Below are positions 24,011 through 35,802 of a stretch of 64,000 nucleotides of DNA, piece after piece. Source of the stretch: Epiperipatus broadwayi (lineage: Eukaryota; Onychophora; Udeonychophora; Euonychophora; Peripatidae); the NCBI GenBank assembly GCA_028023455.1, contig JAQFVV010000183.1:2145975-2209974 (forward strand), read 5' to 3'. A model generated the notes under the pieces. It was not told the DNA's origin and searched no databases. It saw only the letters and a list, made by a program, of their open reading frames with translations. The first letter of the stretch is position 1, and each line of letters begins with the position of its first letter. The position numbers were made by a program, and so were the translations under genes.

Positions 24011-24568
24011 ATTTTGATAATTATATAATTACTGTAATATAATATTTTTAAATAGAGAATTTAGTATTCAAATCAACGATATAATATAAAATATCTTTAT
24101 ATAACAACAGAAATATATATAATAATAATTATACACCAAAAAGCTCTTTTCAGCAAATATTAATTTTTCCCCCTTTTCAATGTGCTTTAACTAATTTACA
24201 ATTACGAGCTCCATTGCATACATAGCGACATCTATCTTTTTTTAAATATAAAATTGACTATAATATATTAAAACCATCAGTATTTTCATAACATAAAAAA
24301 ATTGCTTATTAAAATAGTATTTATTTGATAAATCATTTAATAAATTGAAAAACAGCAGCACACAGTAACTTTTTTGTACAATCATTTTTTACAATTTTTA
24401 ACATATATGTTTAGTACTGTAATCCCTTTATATCCATGATTTTTTAATTTAAGCCTTGATGTAAATACTAAGATTGGGGATGATAACACACCATATAAAA
24501 TGTTTCAATCCACATTCATACACACATATATAATATTTTAATATTAAATAAATATATTGTCATGTGAG
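24011..24568. other. Unassigned AT-rich stretch
   Basis: No recognised feature; simple AT-rich sequence with short A- and T-runs. Confidence 0.4.
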
Positions 24569-24569
24569 A

Positions 24570-24917
24570 TTTACCAAGTCTATTTTAAATAATAATTGAA
24601 CTGCCCTCTAGCTGCCAAGTTCAATAATTTTTTTACAGTAAGAATATGGATCACTTCTTATCATATTTTAAATCATTTTGTTTAGAATCATCTCAAACAA
24701 TAACACTCAGAGAGGAAACTTAAACCAGCCTATATATTTTAATGTAAATTGATTTTTAAATAACTGGTATTAAGTTTATAGAGCAGAGATATCTGACTCA
24801 TTTCTAAAACCTTACAATAAATTTAAAAAATGGTTAAAAGTGCTCCATTTTCTTACTGTAAAAAGTTATTGAACATGGCAGCTAGAGGGCAGTTCAATTA
24901 TTATTTAAAATAGACTG
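24570..24917. mobile_element. Family F foldback element
   Basis: Arms begin AGTCTATTTTAAATAATAAT at the left and end with its exact inverse ATTATTATTTAAAATAGACT at the right, and continue inward through TGAACTGCCCTCTAGCTGCC and its inverse. The arms also share TTACAGTAAGAA against TTCTTACTGTAA. Length is about 348 bp; no frame. The near-perfect arms suggest a recent insertion or gene conversion. Confidence 0.75.
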
Positions 24918-25077
24918 CAAATTTGATGACATTATATTTGTTCAGTAAATATATATATAGGTGTGTGTGTACATGTGTGTATGTTAAAATATGCATATAC
25001 AAACTACGTTTATAATATATTTAATGTTTTCAAGATTGTATGATGTAAATAAAGTAGTTTTCGTTTTTAAACTGTGT

Positions 25078-25337
25078 ATTACTTTTGATTTCTTCCCAAC
25101 ATCTTGATGAAATAGCATCCACCATTATCAAAGTTAACTTTTCAAAGAAAAAACCATTAGATCTCAAGTAGATTGAGGTGAGTGGTAAAGAATGAGATTG
25201 AATGGGAAGTAGTTGATTATTCCTAATATGCGGACTAATCTTATTACTACTTGAGATCTAATGGTTTTTTTTTTTTAAAGTTAACTTTGACAATGGTGGA
25301 TATTATTTCATCAAACATTGGGAAGTAATCAAAATTA
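25078..25337. mobile_element. Foldback element with 85-bp arms
   Basis: TTACTTTTGATTTCTTCCCA at the left is mirrored by GGGAAGTAATCAAAATTAAT at the right, and CCATTAGATCTCAAGTAGAT is mirrored by ACTACTTGAGATCTAATGG around a 70-bp centre. It contains no coding frame. Confidence 0.7.
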
Positions 25338-25349
25338 ATAAACTATATA

Positions 25350-25982
25350 TCTATGATCAACAGATGGCATTTTACCAAAAACACCATCAAAGCGTATTTG
25401 TTTACATAAACGTCAGAGTAAGCATTCACTAATTCTTTCATTAGTTCCACCCTCAGATCATGATTTCAAGCTGATTTGCTATCATCAGTGAAAGACAGGA
25501 AATAAGAAACTAGATCTAAACACTAAACTCTGAGCATTTATGAAACAATTTCTATTCAGCTTGCAAGCGTGAATTTTTTAGACACGTAATGTCATCAAAC
25601 TCAGCATAGCAAGCCAGATAGCCATATGGGTCTGATATCAGTTCAGTATCACCACATAGTAGAAGCCTCTACAATATATATCATTGCAAGAAAACTTCAA
25701 AGGTACATTTATGAAAAACAAAAAAGCAAGTTAAACTTGCCAACGCATGTATTTATGATCAACAGATGGCGTTTTTTAGTTTAGTGTTTAGATCTACTTT
25801 CTTATTTCCTGTCCTTCACTGATAATAGCAAATCAGCTTGAAATCATGATCTGAGGGTGGAACTAACGAAAGAGGTAGTGAATGCTTACTCTGATGTTTA
25901 TGTAAACAAATACGCTTTGATGGTGTTTTTGGTAAAACGCCATCTGTTGATCATAAATACAAGTGTTGGCAAGTTTAACTTG
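25350..25982. mobile_element. Family J foldback element, 180-bp arms
   Basis: The left arm (25350-25530) holds GATCAACAGATGGCATTTTA, GCGTATTTGTTTACATAAAC, CCACCCTCAGATCATGATTT and GGAAATAAGAAACTAGATCT; the right arm (25779-25963) has all of these inverted. The centre holds a different block (GACACGTAATGTCATCAAAC, CAAGCCAGATAGCCATATGG, TCAGTATCACCACATAGTAG) that is shared with 41577-42451. The 62- and 75-codon frames on opposite strands at 25857-26090 are the two readings of an arm and are not genes. Confidence 0.7.
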
Positions 25983-26924
25983 CTTTTTTGTTTTATATAT
26001 ATATTGTATATCCACACACTTAAAAATAAGATTAAAAAAAAGTAAGTTCAGTAAATACAGGACTAGATCAAAAGACTTCAGCAATTTCAAATTTTTTGTC
26101 TATATGGGCTTTTTATCTTTAAATTGATCCACAAATAATTTGATGACCAAGAAAAATGAGATCCACATACTTTTCTGCTAATGTTAATGTTTAATATTTG
26201 CAATACAACAATACTTCCAAAACTGGTTACTTATATAAAGCAAATAAGCAATCATTTATTAAAACTTTAAATATGATTTTGTTGAAAATTACTTTTTGTA
26301 GGTTGTTTTTCTAGAAGAATTACCTTCATTTATCCAATAATATCTCTAATAATTAAAAAGTTTAATTTAACAGATACTATACAGCTTAAGTGCACAAATG
26401 TACACTATTGTTTAATTACTACTAATTGGTTTCTAGATAAAAACAGAACAAGTAACATATCCATGTATGCTATATTATCACATATTATCCACATGTTCTG
26501 CCATTCTAGTAAATGATAATACCCCCTCTAAACTCATAAACAAGTGTATACCTTTAGAGCAAGTGTATCTTTGAAACATGGTCGAAATTTCCAGAGTGGA
26601 ATGAATCTATATCAAAACACAGTTTCAGCCATATTTGAGTTGACATATATTTGGCAATAGCAAGATTCAATCTCAATAAAGAAAAAAGACACAAGCATCC
26701 TCCTCTTAAAGAAATGGGCCCTTTGAAAAAATTTAAATATTTTTAAATATTAAATAAACAAATTTAAATATATTAAAATATTTATCAAATGTATATTGAA
26801 ACCATAAAGAAATGCTATTGCTATGATTATATGTTATTTATCAAAAATAAGCTAAGCTTTAATAAATCTAAATTTAAATTATATAGACTACTTTTTCTGT
26901 ATGAATGTTCAGAATATTTCATCA
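25983..26924. other. Unassigned AT-rich stretch
   Basis: No recognised feature. The 107-codon plus frame at 26789-27112 starts in this stretch but its second half is antisense to the RTE copy that follows. Confidence 0.4.
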
Positions 26925-27178
26925 TTATTAATCCATTGCAGAATGAAAGTCCCTCCAAGTTTAATTCATCTTCTCTGATCTCTAGCTTCTCTTTCCACAT
27001 CACCCCTGCACACTTTCTTATTTCATCCATCCATCTTACATGTGGTCTTTTTCTGGGTCATTTACAATCTCTTGGAATTCAGTTTAAGATTTCAATTGGC
27101 AATCTATTATAATCTCTTTTAGCAATATGTCTAGCCCAAGTCCACTTCAGTCTTTTAATTCTTTCAACATTATCAATA
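26925..27178 (-). mobile_element. RTE-clade LINE 3' end
   Basis: Minus-strand 3' end of an RTE copy: CATCATTATTAATCCATTGC tail, then the blocks CTCTGATCTCTAGCTTCTCT, CATCCATCCATCTTACATGT and TTACAATCTCTTGGAATTCA shared with the copies at 11026 and 21885. It is truncated at about 27178, next to a (CA)n tract. Confidence 0.82.
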
Positions 27179-28434
27179 ACACACACACACTCAGACACAC
27201 CCACGCACACACACATATATATAATACAAAAAAATGTCCATTAATTAAAAACTATTATAATAACAATAAAAATAATAAATATAATGATAATTAATTATTA
27301 TATACAGTTTTTCAATCCACAGAAGTACTTCCGGCTAATTCTTTAACCCTTCTCAACTAAATGGCATCTGCAGATTGAAAGCTGTATATAATAGTTAATT
27401 ACCATTATATTTATTATATATACTATAACATACAAATCAATCACAAATAGCATCATTCACATTATAAAGCTGCCTTGTCATTAAATTATTAAAGACAGCT
27501 TAATAAATTAACATAATAAATTGATTTGTAAATTTTCTAGATTGCAGTATGTATGCATGTGTAATAGACATATATGTACAGCATGTAGTTATATCCATTT
27601 TAAAAAAGTGATTTACATTTAACATATCCATGAAACATTTTGTACTATATAAAAAATGTATTATGTAAAATTAAAACAGTAAATTTGTAACCCATTTATT
27701 GAAGGGGAAGAAAAAAAAATCATATATTTAAGTTTGGACAAATGAATTGTGTATGTTTTTTTTGTTTTTTTTTTTTTAAAAATAATCATATTTTATAATC
27801 TTTCCGATATCTTCTGGAAGAGGCTTAAAAAATAAGATTTCTTTCTCTTATGGTAAATCCAGATATTTTACTGAAACTTACATTAGAAAAGCTTGAGAAT
27901 GGATTTCCGAAATCAGTTATGATTTTTTTTTCTTTTTCTTTTGGCAAATATTTATCTGAATATGAAAAAAAAAGTGTGTACTTAAATCTAGTATTTGAAT
28001 TTTAAAAAAAGATATTTTGTAAAACATTCCAATATAAATAAATACACAGTTAATTAGTTTGTCCAATGTGATAAACATGTTTATGAAAGAAAAAATTACC
28101 ATTAAAGGCTTAGGATTATTATATATGGAGTTCTTAATATTGGGAAAAGATATAAATAGACATGAAAACAATAGTAATTTTGTCTTGAATCAGAAGGATT
28201 AGCAATGTAGACTTATTCAAGTAAAAAAAGAAACATATACAGGGACAGAAATAGAGTAGTTGTTACCAGTAAGAAAAAAACAGCTGATATGCAAACACAT
28301 GTACAATGAATGAAGTACAAAATCGAGCTTAAATTGAACCATCAAACCAAAAAAAAAACCATGGAAATCCACTATTTCAATTTGAAAATAAAGTGGAATG
28401 ACAACTCATTATATCTGATGTCATGACTATTTTT
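27179..28434. other. Unassigned stretch with (CA)n and homopolymers
   Basis: A (CA)n tract at 27179-27215 marks the 5' edge of the RTE copy. Pairing of ATTATATACAGTTTTTCAAT near 27298 with TTGAAAGCTGTATATAATAG near 27376 suggests a small hairpin of about 100 bp. The remainder has no identifiable gene; the 84-codon frame at 27917-28171 (minus) is low-complexity. Confidence 0.4.
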
Positions 28435-28539
28435 TTTTTTAAGTGTCATAGCATCGGCCAGGATGCGAACCCGCAACCCGGGCAACTGCCTCGCAAGTGC
28501 AAGGCAGTCACGCTGACCTCTTGACCACTAATGCAAGAC
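28435..28539 (-). mobile_element. tRNA-derived SINE (family S), copy 3
   Basis: The element has the family S order on the minus strand, with box B region GTTGCGGGTTCGCATCCTGG. Target-site duplications of about 16 bp, ATGTCATGACTATTT, lie at 28418-28432 and 28540-28554. The duplication is perfect, so this is among the younger copies. Spacing between box A and box B shows a small internal rearrangement (GCACTTGCGAGGCAG). Confidence 0.83.
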
Positions 28540-29305
28540 ATGTCATGACTATTTTAACTTTATCTATGACAGAAAAGCAATACTGCTAGTTAAAATGCTT
28601 TTTTTACAGATTCCTGTGGTAGAAGAGTTTTATATTTATGATTAATGTCTGATTGTATAAAAAGTATTCCTCAATATTATATCTAACACAGCAATTATGA
28701 CAATATTTGCTTTTAGAAAAATATTTGTGATGAGTGAACGGGTAAAGAACCAGAGGTACACCAGTCAACAATCTGGAACTATATAGTTTTACCCAGACAA
28801 GAATGTTGAACACATATAAGATACAATTTCACCAGTTTACAAGAAGAAAGTCATGCAGTATCAAAAGAAGAGGACCCTGCTATAAGACTAGCTGTATACT
28901 TGCCTATAGTGAAATTTCATTTCTTTGATGCCCAACTAGGTTGTTTAAAATAAAGACGAAATCTGTAAAGACTATTATCAAAATGTGCATGTAGAACATA
29001 AGCTTATTATACCAATAAAATCATAGTAAAACATTTTAGGATAAGATTTTACTTTCATATTTGAATATAAGAAGGATAAAAAGACTGGAATGATTATTTA
29101 CAGAATATCATTATTATCCATTACAACTGAAGGATTTTAATAAATTGTTTCCAGTCATAGATAAATGTCTACTAGAAATTATAAAACATGTTCAAAGATT
29201 TTTCATTGCTTGGCAAATATAAAGAAAATGTTCAAGAAAATACAACAAAAGAGTTAATAAAAAGAGTTGTTTAGTCTCAAGGATTGTTGATTAGAAGTAA
29301 TTGAT
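28540..29305. other. Unassigned stretch
   Basis: No recognised gene or repeat. The 69-codon minus frame at 28604-28813 matches no family I know. Confidence 0.4.
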
Positions 29306-30625
29306 AGTTTCACATGATCACTATATTCCATGATTGCTCATATGTGTTGTTAAAATAAACAAAACTCCATACAGTAGTGCCACTCAAAGCAAGACAGAGT
29401 AATCAATAAATGTCAGAAAGCTTGTGCATAAAATCCCTATCCAGTGCCTATGCATAAAATCCCTGTCAAGTGCCTACTCATCCAATATCTTCAAACTAGT
29501 TTCTGGCTTGTGGCCTTTGTCAGTGAGGAGCCTTGTATCTGAGAGCACTGCACCTAGATCTTCGGATCTAATGCAACTCTCCAGCAGCAACTTTTTATCT
29601 TTACATAACTACAAAACTATGAGAATAAAATTGAAAACACAATTATTTTCAATCTAATCTCAATAGCTTATATAGTCATATGGGTTTGAACTCAGTTCAG
29701 CACCATACATTTTGGTGTCTTTGGTTTTTTTATAACCATAGCCACCACCTTTCTATTAGGCAGGATTGGTATTAATCCACTAAACATCACATGATCACTA
29801 TATCCCATGCTTGCTCATAACTTGTTAAAATAAACAAAACTCTCTCCATTCAGTAGTACCACTTAAAGCAAGACTATATAAGCTATTGAGCTTAGATTGA
29901 AAATATTCATGTGTTTTCAATTTTATTCTCATAGTTTTGTAGTTATGTCGAGATAAAGGGTGGCTGTTGGAAGGTTGCATTAGATCCTAAGATCTAGGTG
30001 CAGTGTTCTCAGAACAAAGGCTCCTCACTGATGAAGGCCACAAGCCAGAAACTAGTTTAGGAATATTAGATGAGTAGGCACTAGATAGGGATTTTATGCA
30101 CAAGCCTTCTGACATTGTCTTGCTTTGAGTGGCACTACTGTATGGAGAGAGTTTTGTTTATTTTAACAACAGTTTTGAGCAAGCATGGATATAGTGATCA
30201 TGTGATGTTTAAAGGTTTAATATCAATCCTGCATAATAGGAAGGTAGTGGCTATGTTTATAAAAGAACCAAAGACACCAAAATGTATGAGTGCTGAACTG
30301 AGTTCAGATCCATATGACTATATAAGCTATTGATCTTAGATTAAAAATATTTGTGTTTTCAATTTTATTCTCATAGTTTTATAGTTATGTAGAAATAAAG
30401 GGTGGCTGCTAGAGAGTTGCAGTAGATCCTAAGATCTAGGTGGAGTGCTCTCAGATCCAAGGCTCCTCACTGACAAAGGCCACAAGCCAGAAACTAGTCT
30501 GGGGCTATTGGATGAGTAAGCACTAGATAGGGATTTTATGCACAAACCTTCTGGCATCCATTGATTACTATGTCTTGCTTTGAGTGGCACTACTGTATTG
30601 AGAGAGTTTTTTGTTTATTTTAATT
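29306..30625. mobile_element. Cluster of family A foldback copies
   Basis: Several family A units sit in alternating orientation. Outer ends TCACATGATCACTATATTCC and CATACAGTAGTGCCACTCAA appear at 29313 and 29370; cores with CTAGTTTCTGGCTTGTGGCC at about 29498 (minus sense) and GGCCACAAGCCAGAAACTAG at about 30037 and 30476 (plus sense); terminal GTGGCACTACTGTATGGAGA at about 30130 and GTGGCACTACTGTATTGAGA at 30583. A further shared block includes TCAATTTTATTCTCATAGTT. The cluster looks like insertion of one copy into another followed by duplication. Frames of 72-77 codons here are repeat-derived. Confidence 0.75.
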
Positions 30626-31020
30626 GATGGTTTCTTAGCAATATGAAAAGCTAAAAGTTACCTCTGTTTACAAGGATATAATCTCATTTCTATTGCTTAT
30701 TATAACATTCCACAGAAATATTTACTATATATATATATATATATGGTGTTTATATTGATTCAATCGAAATATTTGCTTTAAATAATTGCAATTAGCTGAT
30801 TGTTAACTGAAGGTTATAAGATACATGTGATAAATTGAGAGAAAAAAGTTTGTTAGTAGAAAGTCAAACATTTGAAATGTAAAGTGCTCCTATACTGGTT
30901 TGCTTTTTATTTTTATGGAAATAATCTTTAAAACACTTCATAGACAGCTTCATAAATCAGATATAAGGTGTTATATATATATATATATATATATATAACA
31001 CCTATATATATATATACACC

Positions 31021-31051
<31 letters not shown>

Positions 31052-31999
31052 AGGTTGCCTTGACAACAATTTGAAATTTTTGATTGCCATTGATATTGGG
31101 ATTGTCTGAATGTTGAATGTTTTTTAATGATATATATGACATATTATTGAAATCTATATAAAATTTTTATCATCACTTTTTTAACAATTTTCATAAAGGG
31201 GGAGACTACTTTTCTTATCTTGAAGTTTGATTTCCATTTTTTAATGTCTTACTACTCATATCTATCTATTTCTGGCACAATATTATAAAATGCTGTTATT
31301 GTCAGTACCCACATCTGCATCTGTAGAAAGACATCATTTCAGTCTCCATGAGAAAAAAAAAAAGCATAAAGTATTTCTGAATACTAAGGTGAAAGAGGGT
31401 AAAATTATAGAGCTTAAAGATAAATTTTAAATGGAGGCGGGAGGGGGCTGCCCTTTTATGAAATCCATATTCATAAATTAAAAGCAAAATAAAAAGCTAA
31501 TCTTCTTTCTAGTCACAGTATCAATAATTTCAAAAAGACAATCTACAAAATGTATTTGCTGTTATGGATACAACATGTAAAGACTAATCTGTTAATTTAT
31601 TAATTATTAATTTATTAAAAATTCAAATATTTTATCTTCTAGTGTTGGAAAATCTTTGTCATCCAGTGATTGAGGAAAAAACTTGTAATAACTTTAGCTT
31701 GGGTTATTACTTACTAACTTGAGAATTACTGAAATTTAATATTTCTTGAATACTTATTTAACTATGTTGTCTTAAATAAATTAGTGAAAGTTTATATAAT
31801 CATGTTATTAAGCTCTATATTATTATTTAGAAGTTGTTGTTTTTTTTTAAAACCTAGATATCACATTTAAATTTAATTAACAATTAATGCATCAATTATT
31901 TGCTTTCTTTATATGTCTTTATCCTTAAGTGTGTATGGAGTTTAAAAATTTTGCATTTGTATAATCAATTTGGAAATGTGAATCAATTTAAATGTCTTT
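30626..31999. other. Unassigned stretch with (TA)n palindromes
   Basis: Contains (TA)n at 30728-30745 and a larger self-complementary (TA)n block with interspersed ACACC/GGTGT at about 30967-31048. No gene recognised; the 61-codon minus frame at 31302-31487 is unsupported. Confidence 0.4.
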
Positions 32000-32068
32000 T
32001 TTTTTCTCATGTGTCATAGCATCAGCCGGGAAGTGAACCCGCTAACCAACTCGACCACCAATGCTTGA
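32000..32068 (-). mobile_element. tRNA-derived SINE (family S), internally deleted copy 4
   Basis: Only about 70 bp remain: both ends are present (ATGTGTCATAGCATCAGCCG and CGACCACCAATGCTTGACA) but about 40 bp between box B and box A are missing at GCTAACCAACTCGACC. Target-site duplications AATTTAAATGTCTTT flank it (31985-31999 and 32070-32084), so the deletion happened during or after a normal insertion. Confidence 0.8.
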
Positions 32069-33705
32069 CAATTTAAATGTCTTTGTAGATGTACTTGGAT
32101 ATTCCACTATAACACAGATTTTAATATATTTCTGCTGCATTTAACAATTAAAATAAAAATATTATATCGTAATAATATAATATAAATATTCTGTTTAAAA
32201 TAGTTATTCTAAAACTAAAATAGTTATATACATTGTTGCTATTTAGCTGATTATGAAATTGTGACACGGACTAAATACAGAAATATAATTTAAGAGTGTT
32301 TTGAAAGATTCTAAAAATATGTTGTAAAAAATTGTAAAACCAATTGGTACATTACAAAGCTTTCGAAATATGATACTACAGAATATGTCCTAAATTATAT
32401 CTTTATTAGATTAGGTATGTGTACCATATGATAATATGAATGGTAACTTGGTTAAGATTTTTAGGAAAGCTAGATCCTACTTACATCATAATTAACCTTA
32501 ACAAACAACACATTCCTCCATTGTTGTTGCCTGCTTTAGATATCAACAGGATATTACAAAATAGAAATAAAACAAATAAATAAATGCAGGATCTCTTTAT
32601 GAAAACCATTTATGAAAACTCCATGTATGTATCAACATAAGACAGTCCACATATAATTAATATATTGTATATACAACAATTATGACTAGATATGGAATCT
32701 GATTATTCTATAATTCTTATTCACTTATTATGATGCACAAGATCTGTATATAACATTAAAAGTATAGTTTTAAAATGTCCATTGAAATATATATCCCTCT
32801 CCCCACCATCTTCCAATATTTTACAAGGAGGTAAAAAAAACACACACACATTGGTCGCCTGGCTAATTAAATGACATTTTCTAAAGTTCATTTATTTTAG
32901 GTGAAATGACTGCCTAGAGCACCAACTTGAAAAAATTTTAAGACTTACTCAAGAATTCTGATTTAAATCCCATACCATCGCAGACGGATTTAATAAGTTT
33001 TATGTATTCTTCAAAAATATATCTACTATATGTGTGTCTATATATGTGATGCACAAAAATTGAAAGATAATTAAATTCAATTATTCTAAACATTAATTTA
33101 GTGTTTGTTATAGATTAAACTAGATTTATATAATGTTTTAGGACATTTTTTTGTTTTTGAAGTTTTCCGCATTTAACATTCACGTACGTTATTCTCTTTT
33201 AAGTATATTCCTTTTATTGCCACGTTTTCTATTAGTTGAAAAGTTTCTAAATGTGGAAAAAATAATAATAATAAAAAGACCTTTTTGTATGGGATTCACA
33301 TTAACAACCTCATTTAAATTCTTCTGAAACTGGAAAGCTTTTCAAAGTTTTTCATTAATTAGCCGACTTTGCACCTACAAAATTGTTTTTCATTAGTAAA
33401 GAAAAGAACATTTTCTTTATTCTTTTGAAAGCCGATCTTTGGAAATTAAACTAAGACCCAAGCCTTAACAGATAAAAAACTTTTCTTTGAAGTAATTAAA
33501 TAGTTCGATCTTAGTGGTAGGTAATTGCTTTCTTTATAGTTGAACTCCATAACAACTGATAAGTGTTTTTGCCCTTCAAAATGGTCACTTTCCTAAGACC
33601 TTTTTAATTTCTTTATTTTTATGTAATTCAAATACTGTATAATGGAATTGTGTTTTTCAGATAAAAAAAAAGTTGTGAAATATATTTAAAAATAAAATTA
33701 CAAAA
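32069..33705. other. Unassigned AT-rich stretch
   Basis: No repeats or genes recognised. A short CpG-containing patch (CACGTACGTTATTC) occurs near 33180 without other promoter signs. Confidence 0.4.
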
Positions 33706-33918
33706 TTGTCTCCACAATTAGACATACGGTGCACAGAAAGGGCACATATAATGAAGTTATGGAAGAATAAATATAAAAAAAGTGATTATACAGAAAGTGG
33801 ATTATTGGTTTTTATGCTGGGTTTGGAAAAATATAAGAGGGATTTAGATATAAAGGCCATAGAGTTGACAAAGATTATGTTGTGGAAATGGGATGGAGGA
33901 GAATATGGGAAAACTTAG
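33706..33918 (+). other. Unrecognised 70-codon frame
   Basis: The frame is lysine-rich with balanced hydrophobics (for example GLLVFMLGLEKYKRDLDIKA) and has a purine-rich coding-strand bias unlike its surroundings. It has no obvious splice acceptor at its start and no recognisable family. It precedes a family E repeat (34242) and may belong to the same unidentified element. I would not call it a gene on this evidence. Confidence 0.2.
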
Positions 33919-34241
33919 ACTGGAGAATGTAAACTAAAGTAGCTAACAGGTTTCTCCGGGCATAATTGCTGAGAGATTCTTGACTTTGTTTAAGGAGAAG
34001 CTACAGTATATCACATCACATATATTTAAAAAATTGTTTCTGTGTGGGAGAGAAAAAATTGGTATAAGTGATATATATAAGCCTGTGTGTTTCAGTTATT
34101 ATAAGTGATACTGTAAAAGAAGCCGAAATAGAATATGTTGCTTGGAGACGTGATAATATTTGTATTAAATGCCAAATTATTTTAAGCGACATAAAAAAGA
34201 CGGATCGAATCCGTTCCCTAGCTTGCGAGAAAATGGTGTAG

Positions 34242-34305
34242 CGAAAATTACTCTACCGAAATATTATTCATTATTGGATAATCTCTAGTCTAATGAATGA
34301 CTAAC
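34242..34305 (+). repeat. Family E repeat, copy 2
   Basis: GAAAATTACTCTACCGAAAT followed by ATTATTCATTATTGGATAAT and CTCTAGTCTAATGAATG. The same blocks occur inverted at 40838-40894, and the first block is at the window start. Just upstream, GATCGAATCC at about 34203 resembles a tRNA box B, so the family may be another SINE. Confidence 0.5.
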
Positions 34306-34579
34306 AAAAAATTAGTAATATTAGTCTCAATGACTTTAAAAAAAAAAAAAAACTGTATTAAGCTAGTAAAGATCTTTATTTGCGATTAATTAATCATGAT
34401 TAAAAACAGATACATATTTGTGTATATGGGGCGGAGTGGGGGGAGGCTTCACAATTTGGAAAGATTTATTTGGAGCATATTACAAAATTTAAAGGAAACA
34501 GTACATATATTTTTATTATATATGTGTTTCACAATTACTTATCCTGGAGAGACATATTTGAAGCATGGATTCTGGTAAT

Positions 34580-34940
34580 GTGAACTCAGACTTTCAAACT
34601 CCCCACAGCTATCCAATCCATCTTATATAACTAATACATATGACCACATACTTACATGTGAAAAACATAAATGATCTCCAATATTCGGATTTCGTGCTAA
34701 ATCAGCACTTATCAGTTGGTCCAGATCATCATCTCCCACAGATACATACAATCACTGCTCAATTTATATTAAAAATCTTATATATGTGGGAGATGGTGAT
34801 CTGGACCAACTGATGAGTGCTCATTCAGCATGAAATACAGATATTGGAGATCATTTATCTTTTTCACATGTGTGTGGTCATGGGTATCAGTTGTATAAGA
34901 TTGGTTGAATAACTGTGGAGAGTTTGAAAGTCTGAGTTCA
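34580..34940. mobile_element. Family B foldback element, medium copy
   Basis: Ends TGAACTCAGACTTTCAAACT and AGTTTGAAAGTCTGAGTTCA are perfect inverses. Arms continue through TGACCACATACTTACATGTG, TCTCCAATATTCGGATTTCG, CACTTATCAGTTGGTCCAGA and their mirrored equivalents. Total is about 360 bp; the centre of the full-length copy is missing. Confidence 0.8.
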
Positions 34941-35802
34941 TATATATATATATAATATTTCTATGTGTATTTTTAATGTCTATATAAATATGTTTTAAAC
35001 AAATTTAATCAGCATTTTTTTAGCTAAAATATGAGTATAATATAGTTATCTGCAGCTATAAAAATAATTTATACGACAAAATAATTATAAAAATAATTAA
35101 AATAAGATATTAAATTGAAAATAATGTCTTTTCTAGCAATATGTTGAGCTAACTCCATTTCAATTTCTTAATTCTTACCTGTTTGTTCTCTGACTCATGT
35201 ATTTCATATTTGATAACTTCTTGTCACTACTAATGTAGATCTCTCCATATTTCATTGAGTGGTTTAAAGTCTCTATATTGTTTTTTGGTAAGTGACCAAG
35301 TCTCAGATCCATAAGTAAAAACTGGTAAAATATATTTATTAAAAATCTTTCTTTTCAAATAGATAGACATATTTTCTTTTATTATTAAATTATTTTGACT
35401 AAAAGCACTCCATCCAAGTTAAATTCTTTTGGTTACTTTAAGCCATTATGTTTTCCATATGTATTAATAATTTGACAGAGTATTTGTAATTGTTAACTTC
35501 TTTGGCACTTAATGTATTAATCCGGTAATGAGATTTAATATACATATTAGTCCGGCAATATTTATTTGAAATGATCTTACACCAAGTAAACTTTTAACAA
35601 TCTAAATTTATTCAAGTCATAACTAAACCAATATATATATATAATATACAAATCAATATATATATATATCAAAATACAGTACAATTTATATAAATTATAT
35701 TCTTTTAGAAGTACTTTCGACTATACACTTTGTAGTCTTTATCAACTATATAACGTTGAATAATCAAAACGAGACAACCCTTAACAATACCCATAGTTCA
35801 AT

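Noticed and set aside
26789-27112. 107-codon plus-strand frame
   Set aside because: The second half is antisense to an RTE 3' end and the first half is low-complexity AT sequence.
30025-30065. Confident hammerhead ribozyme call
   Set aside because: CTGATGA and GAAA are present, but stem I and stem III partners and a cleavage site in the right place could not be built by hand.
30967-31048. Regularly spaced repeats resembling a CRISPR array
   Set aside because: It is a self-complementary (TA)n microsatellite; no conserved repeat-spacer pattern exists anywhere in the window.
33706-33918. 70-codon frame as a host gene
   Set aside because: No homology recognised, no splice or promoter context, and it adjoins a repeat.
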